From the NCBI GenBank assembly GCA_013816615.1, contig JACDED010000022.1:8823-44620 (forward strand): DNA of 35,798 nucleotides. The letters run 5' to 3'. How positions within the stretch are numbered: position 1 is the stretch's first letter; each line of letters begins with the position of its first letter. Source of the DNA: Bacteroidota bacterium (lineage in GTDB: Bacteria; Bacteroidota; Bacteroidia; B-17B0; Aurantibacillaceae). The notes beneath the pieces are model-generated. The model was not told the DNA's origin. It did no database searches and saw only the letters and a program-made list of their open reading frames with translations. The position numbers and the translations under genes are program-made. Shown one piece after another: positions 27,979-35,798 of this stretch.

Positions 27979-28845
27979 ATGAAAACAGGTAAAGAAAAAC
28001 TAATTGGTAAATATCTTTCCGGTAATGCATCTTTAGCAGATGAAAAAGAATTGTTTGATTGGATAAAAGAAGATGGTGCCAATGAAGTGTTTTTTGAAGA
28101 GGCTAAAAATATTTGGGCCACATCGTTAAATCTTAAAAAAGAAGGTGAGGACCTTACAGAAAAAGCCTGGCAGGATTTTAAAATATTAGCAGCAAATGAA
28201 CCTGCTAAAATAGATAAGAAGGTCAATTTTCGTCCATTGCAAATTGCTGCTGCGATTGCATTAGTAGTTACATTAGTTCTTCTTATAAAATATTTTGTAC
28301 CTGTTTCAACTATTGATATTAAAGAACGATCTGAAACTCCAATTTTAAAGCGCGAAAAAGAAAAAGCTGTTGCAATGATCACTATTCAGACAACGGACTC
28401 TGCAAAAACTTTCTTTTTACCGGATAGCAGTTGTATCCACTTAAATAAAAAAAGCAGTTTTACCTATCCCAAAAAATTTGACACTCATGAAAGAGCTACC
28501 TCTCTTTCAGGCGAGGCATTTTTTGAGATAATAAATAATGGTGTAGCATTTGCAGTAACATGTAAAGAAACTAAAACAATGGTAGTTGGCACTTCGTTTA
28601 ATATTAAAGGGTATGAAGAAGATAAAAAAGTAACCGTAAGCGTTGTAACAGGCACAGTAGAGCTTTCAAATAACGAAAATAAAAAAGTAACTCTAACAGC
28701 AAATGAAAGAGGCACTTTTAACAATGAAAACACATCGCTGTCGAAAACAAATTACACCGATAAAAATTTTATTTGGTGGAAAAAGAATACTCTTAAAACC
28801 AGGATCAAAAAAATTATAAAAAAATTAAAACAAAAAATAAATTAA
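27979..28845 (+). CDS. FecR-family anti-sigma factor, short form
   Basis: 288 aa; N-terminal KYLSGNASLADEKELFDWI; TM near AAAIALVVTLVLLIKYFVPV; FecR domain FFLPDSSCIHLNKKSSFTYPKKF...SGEAFFEI...VVGTSFNIKGYEEDKKVTVSVVTGTVEL. Ends in a Lys-rich tail. Confidence 0.9.
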   Translation: MKTGKEKLIGKYLSGNASLADEKELFDWIKEDGANEVFFEEAKNIWATSLNLKKEGEDLTEKAWQDFKILAANEPAKIDKKVNFRPLQIAAAIALVVTLVLLIKYFVPVSTIDIKERSETPILKREKEKAVAMITIQTTDSAKTFFLPDSSCIHLNKKSSFTYPKKFDTHERATSLSGEAFFEIINNGVAFAVTCKETKTMVVGTSFNIKGYEEDKKVTVSVVTGTVELSNNENKKVTLTANERGTFNNENTSLSKTNYTDKNFIWWKKNTLKTRIKKIIKKLKQKIN

Positions 28846-29091
28846 ATGCAACAACTTCTTACAACTATGAGTAAAGTGTTAAGTGAGATAGATCATGTAT
28901 ATGGAACCCTGTATCAAAAAATGACACAGAGAGAGAGAATAAGTTATTGTGAAATATTGATCAATACTATGAAGACTTCAATAAAAGGATCAAAAAACCT
29001 GCATACTATTGATACAAAAAGAAAAGATGAGCTGATCGCAGCTGCACAGTCTGAACTGGAAATACTAACTGATTCAACAACTAAAAAATAA
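28846..29091 (+). CDS. Small protein of unknown function, tandem paralog 1 (YCEILI motif)
   Basis: 81 aa; ATG directly abuts the FecR stop; IDHVYGTLYQKMTQRERISYCEILI... resembles the next ORF. Confidence 0.75.
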   Translation: MQQLLTTMSKVLSEIDHVYGTLYQKMTQRERISYCEILINTMKTSIKGSKNLHTIDTKRKDELIAAAQSELEILTDSTTKK

Positions 29092-29114
29092 TGCGTTAAA
29101 ATCATCCTGTACGA

Positions 29115-29372
29115 ATGATAAAATTTTCGGATAAAATAACTAAGAATATAACTGATCTCGATACAGTTTATGCCGATGTACTTTCAAAAATGAGTATTGA
29201 GGAAAGAATTACATACTGTGAAATACTTATAAAAACCACAGAAGACTTTCTAATGAAAAACGAGCTTTTTTTACATAAGACCATAAAAATAAAATCACTT
29301 GAGATTATTTCTGCTGCTCAAATAGAAGTAAAAGAACTAAAAAAACAAATTAAAAGAATTAAAAAGAATTAA
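29115..29372 (+). CDS. Small protein of unknown function, tandem paralog 2 (YCEILI motif)
   Basis: 85 aa; LDTVYADVLSKMSIEERITYCEILIKT...EIISAAQIEVKEL aligns with the preceding ORF. Confidence 0.75.
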   Translation: MIKFSDKITKNITDLDTVYADVLSKMSIEERITYCEILIKTTEDFLMKNELFLHKTIKIKSLEIISAAQIEVKELKKQIKRIKKN

Positions 29373-29410
29373 AAAATAAAATTAACCGTATAAAATAAAA
29401 TCCAAAAAGT

Positions 29411-30058
29411 ATGAAAAACAAAATAGCTTTATGCATTGCATTTTTAGTAACCACCACCTTTGCAAATGCGCAGGATAATAAAAGTTCCTCTTCATCTTCA
29501 GGCGGACAATGTTTTGATGAGAGTACTAAAATTATAAATATTGGCGTTGCATTTGGAGGATATTACTATCGATACAACCGCGGTTTAGGCTATACATATA
29601 GAATAACACCGGCAATTAATTTAAGCTACGAACAAGCATTGAAGAATAAAGTTGGCCCGGGTTTTATTGGCCTTGGTGCTTATTTTGGCTATCAGCATGC
29701 TTCGCTTAGATATAACGATTATTACTATAACGGAAACCAATATTATTACCGTCATAGCTGGAACTATATGTTGATCTCTTTGAGAGGGGCATATCATGCT
29801 GATGCTTTAAATTTCGAAGAAGGCGAAGTTTATTTTGGAGCAACAGTTGGTGTAAGGCTTCAAACATATAATTACGAAAGTAATAGCCTTGATCCCAATA
29901 AAGATAATTATCAGATAAGTGGTGGCAGCGTTTACCCCAGCTCTTCGGTATTTGTTGGGGGCCGCTGGTATTTCACAAATAAAATAGGTGTGTTTGGAGA
30001 AATAAGCTATGGTTATTCTTACCCTTATTTAACTGCCGGATTAAGCATTAAATTATGA
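29411..30058 (+). CDS. Outer membrane beta-barrel protein
   Basis: 215 aa; signal peptide ending FANAQ; Tyr/Gly-rich alternating beta-strand pattern; terminal strand YPYLTAGLSIKL. Confidence 0.75.
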   Translation: MKNKIALCIAFLVTTTFANAQDNKSSSSSSGGQCFDESTKIINIGVAFGGYYYRYNRGLGYTYRITPAINLSYEQALKNKVGPGFIGLGAYFGYQHASLRYNDYYYNGNQYYYRHSWNYMLISLRGAYHADALNFEEGEVYFGATVGVRLQTYNYESNSLDPNKDNYQISGGSVYPSSSVFVGGRWYFTNKIGVFGEISYGYSYPYLTAGLSIKL

Positions 30059-30074
30059 TCAAATAATAAAATGT

Positions 30075-30527
30075 ATGAAAAAAATACTCTTTTTATCCCT
30101 GCTTCCTTTTTTTTGTTTAGCGCAAACAAATAAGTTGGATCAGAAAAATGGTTTTAAAACTTATATTTTTGGCGCATCGCCAAAGGAGTTTACTAATTTG
30201 GTACTTGAGATCGATGAAGGAAATACAAAACTGTATTCGCTTGGCCAATCAAATATAAACCTTGATGGAGCAGAGTTTGAATACATCCGTATTACTTTTT
30301 GCAAAGATAAGCTTTCGGCTATCTCGCTTCAAACCAAGAACTCTACAGGTCAAAAATTCTTATCAAGCCTTAAAGAAAATTATGGTGAACCGGGCAAGTC
30401 AAACAAGCAAAAAGAAAATTATGAATGGCTAAGCAGCAAATGCCAGCTGGTGTACGAGAAAAACGCCAGATCGAACGATGCTACCATCTCTTTTTATGCT
30501 AAAACTATTTGCAAAAACAAGAAATAG
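30075..30527 (+). CDS. Secreted protein of unknown function
   Basis: 150 aa; signal peptide MKKILFLSLLPFFCLAQ. Confidence 0.6.
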   Translation: MKKILFLSLLPFFCLAQTNKLDQKNGFKTYIFGASPKEFTNLVLEIDEGNTKLYSLGQSNINLDGAEFEYIRITFCKDKLSAISLQTKNSTGQKFLSSLKENYGEPGKSNKQKENYEWLSSKCQLVYEKNARSNDATISFYAKTICKNKK

Positions 30528-30540
30528 GAATTAACATTTT

Positions 30541-30559
30541 ATATACAAATTTTGTATAT
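30541..30559. promoter_or_regulatory. Perfect 9-bp-arm palindrome, candidate operator
   Basis: ATATACAAA-T-TTTGTATAT, about 20 bp upstream of ATG 30579. Confidence 0.5.
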
Positions 30560-30578
30560 TTAATGTATATATTCAATC

Positions 30579-31016
30579 ATGTATCGAGAAGCAAAAATAG
30601 AAGACATTAAACAAATTCAGATCGTTCGTAATTCTGTTAAAGAGAACACCCTATCAAATCCCGCATTAGTAAGTGATAAAGACTGTGAAGAATTACTTAC
30701 CGTTCGCGGTAAAGGATGGGTATACGAGGTTGACAATATCATCGTAGGATTTTCGATAGTAGATCTAAAAGAAAATAATATATGGGCTTTATTTGTAAAA
30801 CCTGAGTTCGAAAAAAAGGGTATTGGCAAAGAATTATATACTCTTATGATGGATTGGTATTTTGATCAAACCAAAACACCTGTATGGCTGGGAACAGCAC
30901 CAAATACAAGAGCGGAAAAATTTTATGAAACATTAGGCTGGATCAAAACCGGTACCGTTAATAAAGGGGAAACAAAATTTGAAATGAGCTACAAAAGCTG
31001 GATACAAAATGGTTAG
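30579..31016 (+). CDS. GNAT family N-acetyltransferase
   Basis: 145 aa: NIIVGFSIVDLKENNIWALFVKPEFEKKGIGKELYTLMMDWYF...WLGTAPNTRAEKFYETLGWIKTG. Confidence 0.93.
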   Translation: MYREAKIEDIKQIQIVRNSVKENTLSNPALVSDKDCEELLTVRGKGWVYEVDNIIVGFSIVDLKENNIWALFVKPEFEKKGIGKELYTLMMDWYFDQTKTPVWLGTAPNTRAEKFYETLGWIKTGTVNKGETKFEMSYKSWIQNG

Positions 31017-31350
31017 CATCGAAATTTTCAAAAAGCTCGCTCTTTCTTATGATGAAGCACAGGAACTTCCGCATTTTGAAAAAACATCTTTTCGTGTACA
31101 CAAAAAAATATTTGCTACCCTCGACATTGAAAAAAAAAGAGCCTGTTTAAAATTCACCGAAATTGAACAATCTGTTTTTGGCGCTTTTGATAAAAGCATT
31201 ATCTATCCCGTACCGGGTGCCTGGGGTAAAAAAGGCTTTACTTACGTTGAATTAAAAACTGTAAGAAAGGATATGTTAAAAGACGCCCTTAACGTTTCAT
31301 ATTGTAACGTTGCTCCAAAAAAACTATCCGAAAAATATAAACAACACTAA
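31009..31350 (+). CDS. MmcQ/YjbR family DNA-binding protein
   Basis: 113 aa: ELPHFEKTSFRVHKKIFATLDIEKKRACLKFTEIEQSVF...PVPGAWGKKGFTYVELKTVRKDMLKDAL. Overlaps the upstream stop by 8 bp. Confidence 0.85.
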   Translation: MVSIEIFKKLALSYDEAQELPHFEKTSFRVHKKIFATLDIEKKRACLKFTEIEQSVFGAFDKSIIYPVPGAWGKKGFTYVELKTVRKDMLKDALNVSYCNVAPKKLSEKYKQH

Positions 31351-31351
31351 C

Positions 31352-32692
31352 ATGACGAAAACAATTCAATACAAAACGTTTTACTTATTTATATTGATCT
31401 TTTGTTTTCAAATAAAATTTTTTGGCCAACGCGTAGTTGCCTCAGAAGAAGTAAAATTAATTACAGTAACAAACCCTTCGCCGGCATGTACTGCTACATC
31501 AAGTGCTTATGTTAAAAAATACAGCAAACAATCCTTTTACATTCCTGCAAAAAATGATCCGCTTATAACTTTAAAAATAACTATTCATATTTTTAAGCCG
31601 CTTAACGATTCAGGCAGGTGGCAAATGAACGATAATAAATTTAATGGCCTTCCCGCATTAAAAGCTATGCTTGATTCAGTTACAAATGGCCACCAGGAAA
31701 GATATTCTGCCAAACGCCGTTCAAGTTATGAAGTAAAAAATTTTAATTCACCATACATTCACGATTCAAAAATACAGTACGAGATAACCAATATTTATTT
31801 TTATCCCGAATCAACATTATATACTTCTTATAACGATCTGGCTCTTTTTGAACACATCGAAAAAATTGACCCAAAACGTTTGGAAGAAGGAATGCCTTTT
31901 GTGTTTAATGCCAGCGGCGGTCCGGGCCATTTATCAGGTTATAAAGGTGCGGCAGCGCTGGTAACAACCATACAGGCTTTCGATCCGGTTTTTAGCCGCT
32001 CACATATTTTACATGAAATAGGACATGCTTTTGGACTTGGACATACTTATATAAATGGCGGTGGCGGCGGTTCTGACTGGCAAAATTTTAACGGGGCCTG
32101 TGGCTCTGATGATTATTTAAATGATGTTTTTCCAAATAATAATCCTGCCTGCCAGCACGAAAAAGAAGCAACAACAAAGCCCATTAATACGCCTTGTTTT
32201 TCATGTTATGAATCAACACCCGACACCAGTAATAATATTATGGGCGGGCAACGTTATAATTTATGGATGTCGCCTTTACAAATGGGAAGACGCATCAGGA
32301 GCTTTCATATAAATTCAAACGCAGGGCGAAACTTAAGACACTTTGCAAAAGACATGGAAAGCGAACATAAGAACGTACTAACGATAACCGAAAATGAAAT
32401 GTGGGATTTTGATATCCAGCTTTATAAAGACGTTGTTGTTAAAGCCGGAAAAACGTTGATCATAAAATGTAAAGTGGCAATGGCTATTAACGGAAAAATA
32501 AAACTGGAAGCCGGCGCCAAAATAATAATTGATGGCGGTGAAATTACCTGTTGGTGCAAAACCGGCGACTGGCAAGGAATAGAAACACCGCTAAAGAAAA
32601 AAGGCGCTAAAGTTATCGGGCCCTCTCCTATTTCGATTATTAATAGTGGTGTAATAAACAAAGCAAAAATGCAAATGCCAATTAGTAAATGA
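31352..32692 (+). CDS. Secreted metzincin-type zinc metalloprotease
   Basis: Start taken at MTKTIQYKTFYLFILIFCFQIKFFGQ (signal peptide). Zinc motif HEIGHAFGLGHTY (HExxHxxGxxH) with a later Met-turn candidate NNIMGGQRYNLWMSPLQMGR. Confidence 0.82.
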   Translation: MTKTIQYKTFYLFILIFCFQIKFFGQRVVASEEVKLITVTNPSPACTATSSAYVKKYSKQSFYIPAKNDPLITLKITIHIFKPLNDSGRWQMNDNKFNGLPALKAMLDSVTNGHQERYSAKRRSSYEVKNFNSPYIHDSKIQYEITNIYFYPESTLYTSYNDLALFEHIEKIDPKRLEEGMPFVFNASGGPGHLSGYKGAAALVTTIQAFDPVFSRSHILHEIGHAFGLGHTYINGGGGGSDWQNFNGACGSDDYLNDVFPNNNPACQHEKEATTKPINTPCFSCYESTPDTSNNIMGGQRYNLWMSPLQMGRRIRSFHINSNAGRNLRHFAKDMESEHKNVLTITENEMWDFDIQLYKDVVVKAGKTLIIKCKVAMAINGKIKLEAGAKIIIDGGEITCWCKTGDWQGIETPLKKKGAKVIGPSPISIINSGVINKAKMQMPISK

Positions 32693-32699
32693 TCCTACT

Positions 32700-33172
32700 A
32701 TGAAAAAAGAACATCATTATAAAGCAAATATAACGTGGACAGGTAATCCGGGACATGGAACAATTAATGCTGCTGCATACAGCCGTGATCATACTATATC
32801 AGTTGCAAACAAAGTTAATATTCTTGCTTCATCCGATACACCTTTTCGCGGTGATGGAACGAAACATAATCCTGAAGATCTTTTGCTTTCCTCTTTATCT
32901 GAGTGCCATATGTTATGGTATTTACATATTTGCGCAGATAACGGTATTACTGTTATGGCATACGTTGACAATGCAGAAGGTATAATGACCCAAAATGAAG
33001 ATGGTGGTGGTCAGTTTAAAGAAGTAACCTTAAATCCTGTGGTTACAATAACAGACACATCTCAAATAGAAAAAGCTAACGCTTTGCATCATGAAGCAAA
33101 TAAAAATGTTTTATTGCAAACTCCGTTAATTTTCCTGTTAAGCATAATCCAAGTAGTTCTGTAAAAAAATAA
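32700..33172 (+). pseudogene. OsmC family protein with a C-terminal single-base frameshift
   Basis: The in-frame ORF reads ...ALHHEANKNVLLQTPLIF; restoring one T near 33107 gives ...ALHHEANKNCFIANSVNFPVKHNPSSSVKK*, the canonical OsmC C-terminus. Confidence 0.85.
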
Positions 33173-33198
33173 ACCAAAAAAAAGAGAAAAAATGTTCT

Positions 33199-33397
33199 TT
33201 GGACGTGCCCCGCAGCCTGCGCTGAGCCCGACGAAGCGGGCCGCGTTTTACGCTGCAAGTCCTCGCTTCGCTGTGGGCTTTTCGCTACAATCGCTCACGC
33301 AGATTTTCGTATGGCATGCGTGAGGGATACGAAGGGCTTGGTGCGAAGCACGGGAGTGAAACGCACCCGTAGAAGCCCGGCCTGAAAGGACACGCCC
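33199..33397. repeat. GC-rich structured intergenic island, likely Bacteroidota repeat element
   Basis: GCCCG/CGGGC (33226-33241), TCGCTCACGC/GCGTGAGGGA (33291-33327, one mismatch), GGGCTTGGTGCG/CGCACC-cgtag-AAGCCC (33334-33378), imperfect outer GGACGTGCCC/GGACACGCCC. GC far above surroundings. Confidence 0.55.
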
Positions 33398-33446
33398 AAA
33401 TTAAAATTTTTAATATAGAATGTTGAAACCTAAAAAAACAGAACTA

Positions 33447-35600
33447 TTACTTCACCAATTTCATCTCGTTTAATAAATAGCCTGCGCCGGCATATTTATC
33501 TACCATCCACAATGTAAATCTTACATCCAAAACAATGTTACGGCAAAAGCTGCCATTGTACATTACATCGCTCATCGTACCTTCCCAGTTACGGTCAAAA
33601 TTAGTTCCTATTAATTCGCCTTTGGCATTAATGACAGGGCTACCGCTGTTACCACCTGTTGTATGATTACTTCCGGTAAAAGCAATATGTAACTTGCCGT
33701 TTTTATCTGCATATTGTCCAAAATCTTTTTTCTCGTATAATTCCAATAAACGCGGCTTCACATAAAAATCTTCAAGGCCCGTTTTATTTTTGTCAACCAT
33801 TCCATCAATTGTTGTGTAATGTAAATACTGCACACCATCTTTAGGTTGATAATCTGCCACTTTACCATAAGTAACGCGTAAAGTACCGTTGGCATCCGGA
33901 TAGAATTTTTTATCCTTAACATTATCCATAAGGCCTTTCATGTAGGTTTTTTGCAATTCATTTATCTGGCGATCATAATAACCTATTTGAGGTAATACTG
34001 TTTTTTGATAATGAACCAAAATACTTGAAGCCAATAAATACATTGGATCGCGCTCGTAAAGTGCTGCATTTTTTTCAAAATCAGCAAACATGATCTTTGC
34101 CTTTTCATTGTCTACAAAGCTTGAATTGTTGTATAAGAAATCGGTTAAGGCTCCAACATTTCCATTGTGCACATTTAAAAGTGAATCTAAAAAACGCGGC
34201 ATAAACTCTCTATCTGTGTTAGCAACGTATACCTCCAACATTGCTTTGCAAAGCTTTCTATCTGTTTCTTTATTAAAATTCTTAAAAGGAATTGCAGGTT
34301 TGTTATCTTTAAATGCAGTCTCGAATTTATTATCCTTTCCTGCTTGTTTTTTTCTTAGTTCATTAAATACAACAGTAAAATTAGCAGTGAATCTGAAAGC
34401 CTCAACGCCCCATAAACACTCAGTAAAATAATCGTACTGTTTGCTTAAGGGTGCATAATCTGCATAGGTTCTTTTAAACTCTGCAAACAGGTTCTTATAT
34501 AATTCAGCTTTTTTTGGATCGCTGGCAACAAGTGCCAGAAAATCTGCTTCCTGTTTTTTCTTTTTATTTATAGCATCAGATTTTTGTAAGCCAAGCATTT
34601 CGCCGCTCCATTTTTTATAGTAGTTTGCTACACCCGCATATTTTGCAGTATACATTAAACGCAGGGTATCGTTCTTTTTCATATCTGCATCTAAAATATT
34701 TAAACGTTTTTCGCGAAGGCTTACACGTAAAGGATCTTGTTGATTGATCAACAGATCAACTGCGTAAGAAGTTAAATATTCTTGTGTTCTTCCAGGGAAA
34801 CCATACACCATTGTAAAATCCCCTTTTTCAACTCCTTTTAAAGAAATAGGAAATGAATGAAGCGGTGTATAAGGAATATTTTCCTGGTTAAAATCAGCAG
34901 GTTTATTTTCCTTATTACCGTAAATTCTAAACATACTAAAATCAGCATTGTGTCTTGGCCAAACCCAATTATCTGTCTCGCCACCAAATTTACCAATGCT
35001 TTCAGGAGGTGTGCCAACTAAACGAATATCTTTAAATGTTTCTACAACAAATAAATAATATTCGTTACCATAATAAAAGGGGCGAATAAAAGAATCAAAA
35101 TGTGAATCTTTTTTTGCTGCTACCTCCAACGCTTTAATATTTGATTGAATTGCTGAATCTTTTTGAATCTCCGAAAAAGCTGACTTAATACTTCCCATTA
35201 CTTTTGCAGTTACATCCTCTATTCGTTTAATGAACGTAACAGTTAAACCCGGACACATCAGTTCTTCATTCGGCTTCATTGCCCAATAACCATTTTTTAA
35301 ATAATCATTTTGTACGGTGCTTAAACCCGCAATAGATGAAAAACCACAGTGATGATTGGTTAAGATCAATCCTTTGGTGGAAATTACCTCAGCAGTACAA
35401 CCACCGCCAAATATGGCAACAGCGTCTTTCATACTTGCTTTATTGATACTGTAAATTTGTTCCGCTGTTAATTTAAAGCCATTCTTTTTCATATCCTGAA
35501 AATTCAGTGCTTCAATTAATTGTGGCATCCACATTCCTTCATCTGCTTTTGCAAAAAAAGAAACCAACGTAAAAACAATAATTATTTTTTTCATTTTCAT
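33447..35600 (-). CDS. S46 family serine dipeptidyl-peptidase (DPP7/DPP11-like)
   Basis: 717 aa; signal peptide; GGCTAEVISTKGLILTNHHCGFSSI (His region) and TTGGNSGSPVINAKGELIGTNFDRNWEG (Ser region). Confidence 0.95.
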   Translation of the reverse strand: MKMKKIIIVFTLVSFFAKADEGMWMPQLIEALNFQDMKKNGFKLTAEQIYSINKASMKDAVAIFGGGCTAEVISTKGLILTNHHCGFSSIAGLSTVQNDYLKNGYWAMKPNEELMCPGLTVTFIKRIEDVTAKVMGSIKSAFSEIQKDSAIQSNIKALEVAAKKDSHFDSFIRPFYYGNEYYLFVVETFKDIRLVGTPPESIGKFGGETDNWVWPRHNADFSMFRIYGNKENKPADFNQENIPYTPLHSFPISLKGVEKGDFTMVYGFPGRTQEYLTSYAVDLLINQQDPLRVSLREKRLNILDADMKKNDTLRLMYTAKYAGVANYYKKWSGEMLGLQKSDAINKKKKQEADFLALVASDPKKAELYKNLFAEFKRTYADYAPLSKQYDYFTECLWGVEAFRFTANFTVVFNELRKKQAGKDNKFETAFKDNKPAIPFKNFNKETDRKLCKAMLEVYVANTDREFMPRFLDSLLNVHNGNVGALTDFLYNNSSFVDNEKAKIMFADFEKNAALYERDPMYLLASSILVHYQKTVLPQIGYYDRQINELQKTYMKGLMDNVKDKKFYPDANGTLRVTYGKVADYQPKDGVQYLHYTTIDGMVDKNKTGLEDFYVKPRLLELYEKKDFGQYADKNGKLHIAFTGSNHTTGGNSGSPVINAKGELIGTNFDRNWEGTMSDVMYNGSFCRNIVLDVRFTLWMVDKYAGAGYLLNEMKLVK

Positions 35601-35611
35601 ATTTTTTACTT

Positions 35612-35798
35612 CTATTTAATCATTCCTGCCATCTTCATAGCATCTACTTTTATCGCACTATCTAATGGTATTTGAAGATCACTGCTTTTTTGAGTTGATT
35701 TTTTTAATAGGGCTGGTGTGTCTCTAATTTGTTTTGCAAATACCTGTATCTGCCTGTTTTTTTCGGCGCGAGGATAATATGTTTTTGGCGACGTATAT
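35612..35798 (-). CDS. C-terminal end of an unidentified protein, truncated by the window edge
   Basis: Reverse strand open to the window end: ...YTSPKTYYPRAEKNRQIQVFAKQIRDTPALLKKSTQKSSDLQIPLDSAIKVDAMKMAGMIK*; same orientation as the S46 gene, stop 12 bp before its start. Confidence 0.6.
   Translation of the reverse strand, partial: YTSPKTYYPRAEKNRQIQVFAKQIRDTPALLKKSTQKSSDLQIPLDSAIKVDAMKMAGMIK

Noticed and set aside
27972-28382. 136-aa minus ORF opposite FecR
   Set aside because: Antisense to a clear FecR gene; typical shadow ORF.
1-35798. CRISPR array, rRNA/tRNA genes, transposases or prophage genes
   Set aside because: Scanned for regularly spaced direct repeats, tRNA-like cloverleaf ends and transposase/integrase motifs; none was seen. 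The only periodic repeats are the GAF modules, which are coding.

Overview
AT-rich Bacteroidota chromosomal segment, inferred from T9SS PorU, GldC, DUF6702/HupE, DUF3822-rsmD, PorG-like DUF6089 and ECF-sigma/FecR genes. Most coding content is ordinary: peptidases M1, S46, SppA, a truncated M23 and a metzincin; PorU; a TPM protein; OmpA; RsmD; a RecD-like helicase; two GNATs; OsmC; and others. I found two ORFs cut by the window edges (M23 on the left, an unidentified C-terminus on the right) and a 55-aa ORF, all absent from the ORF track. Main points for a second look: (1) a ~490-bp intergenic tract (4503-4995) built almost wholly from nested perfect inverted repeats, followed by the 55-aa ORF and a terminator; this is the best candidate for an undescribed structured RNA or element. 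(2) An ECF-sigma / shortened FecR / two tandem paralogous small proteins / beta-barrel locus with no SusC-type receptor. (3) A 1739-aa TPR + six-GAF + SpoIIE phosphatase whose last four GAFs follow an A-B-A-B duplication pattern. (4) Two single-base frameshifts, in hupE and osmC; the osmC one removes the catalytic Cys segment. (5) Several strong intergenic palindromes and GC-rich repeat islands. No CRISPR, rRNA, tRNA or transposase was recognised. All family calls come from reading motifs by eye; no searches were run.
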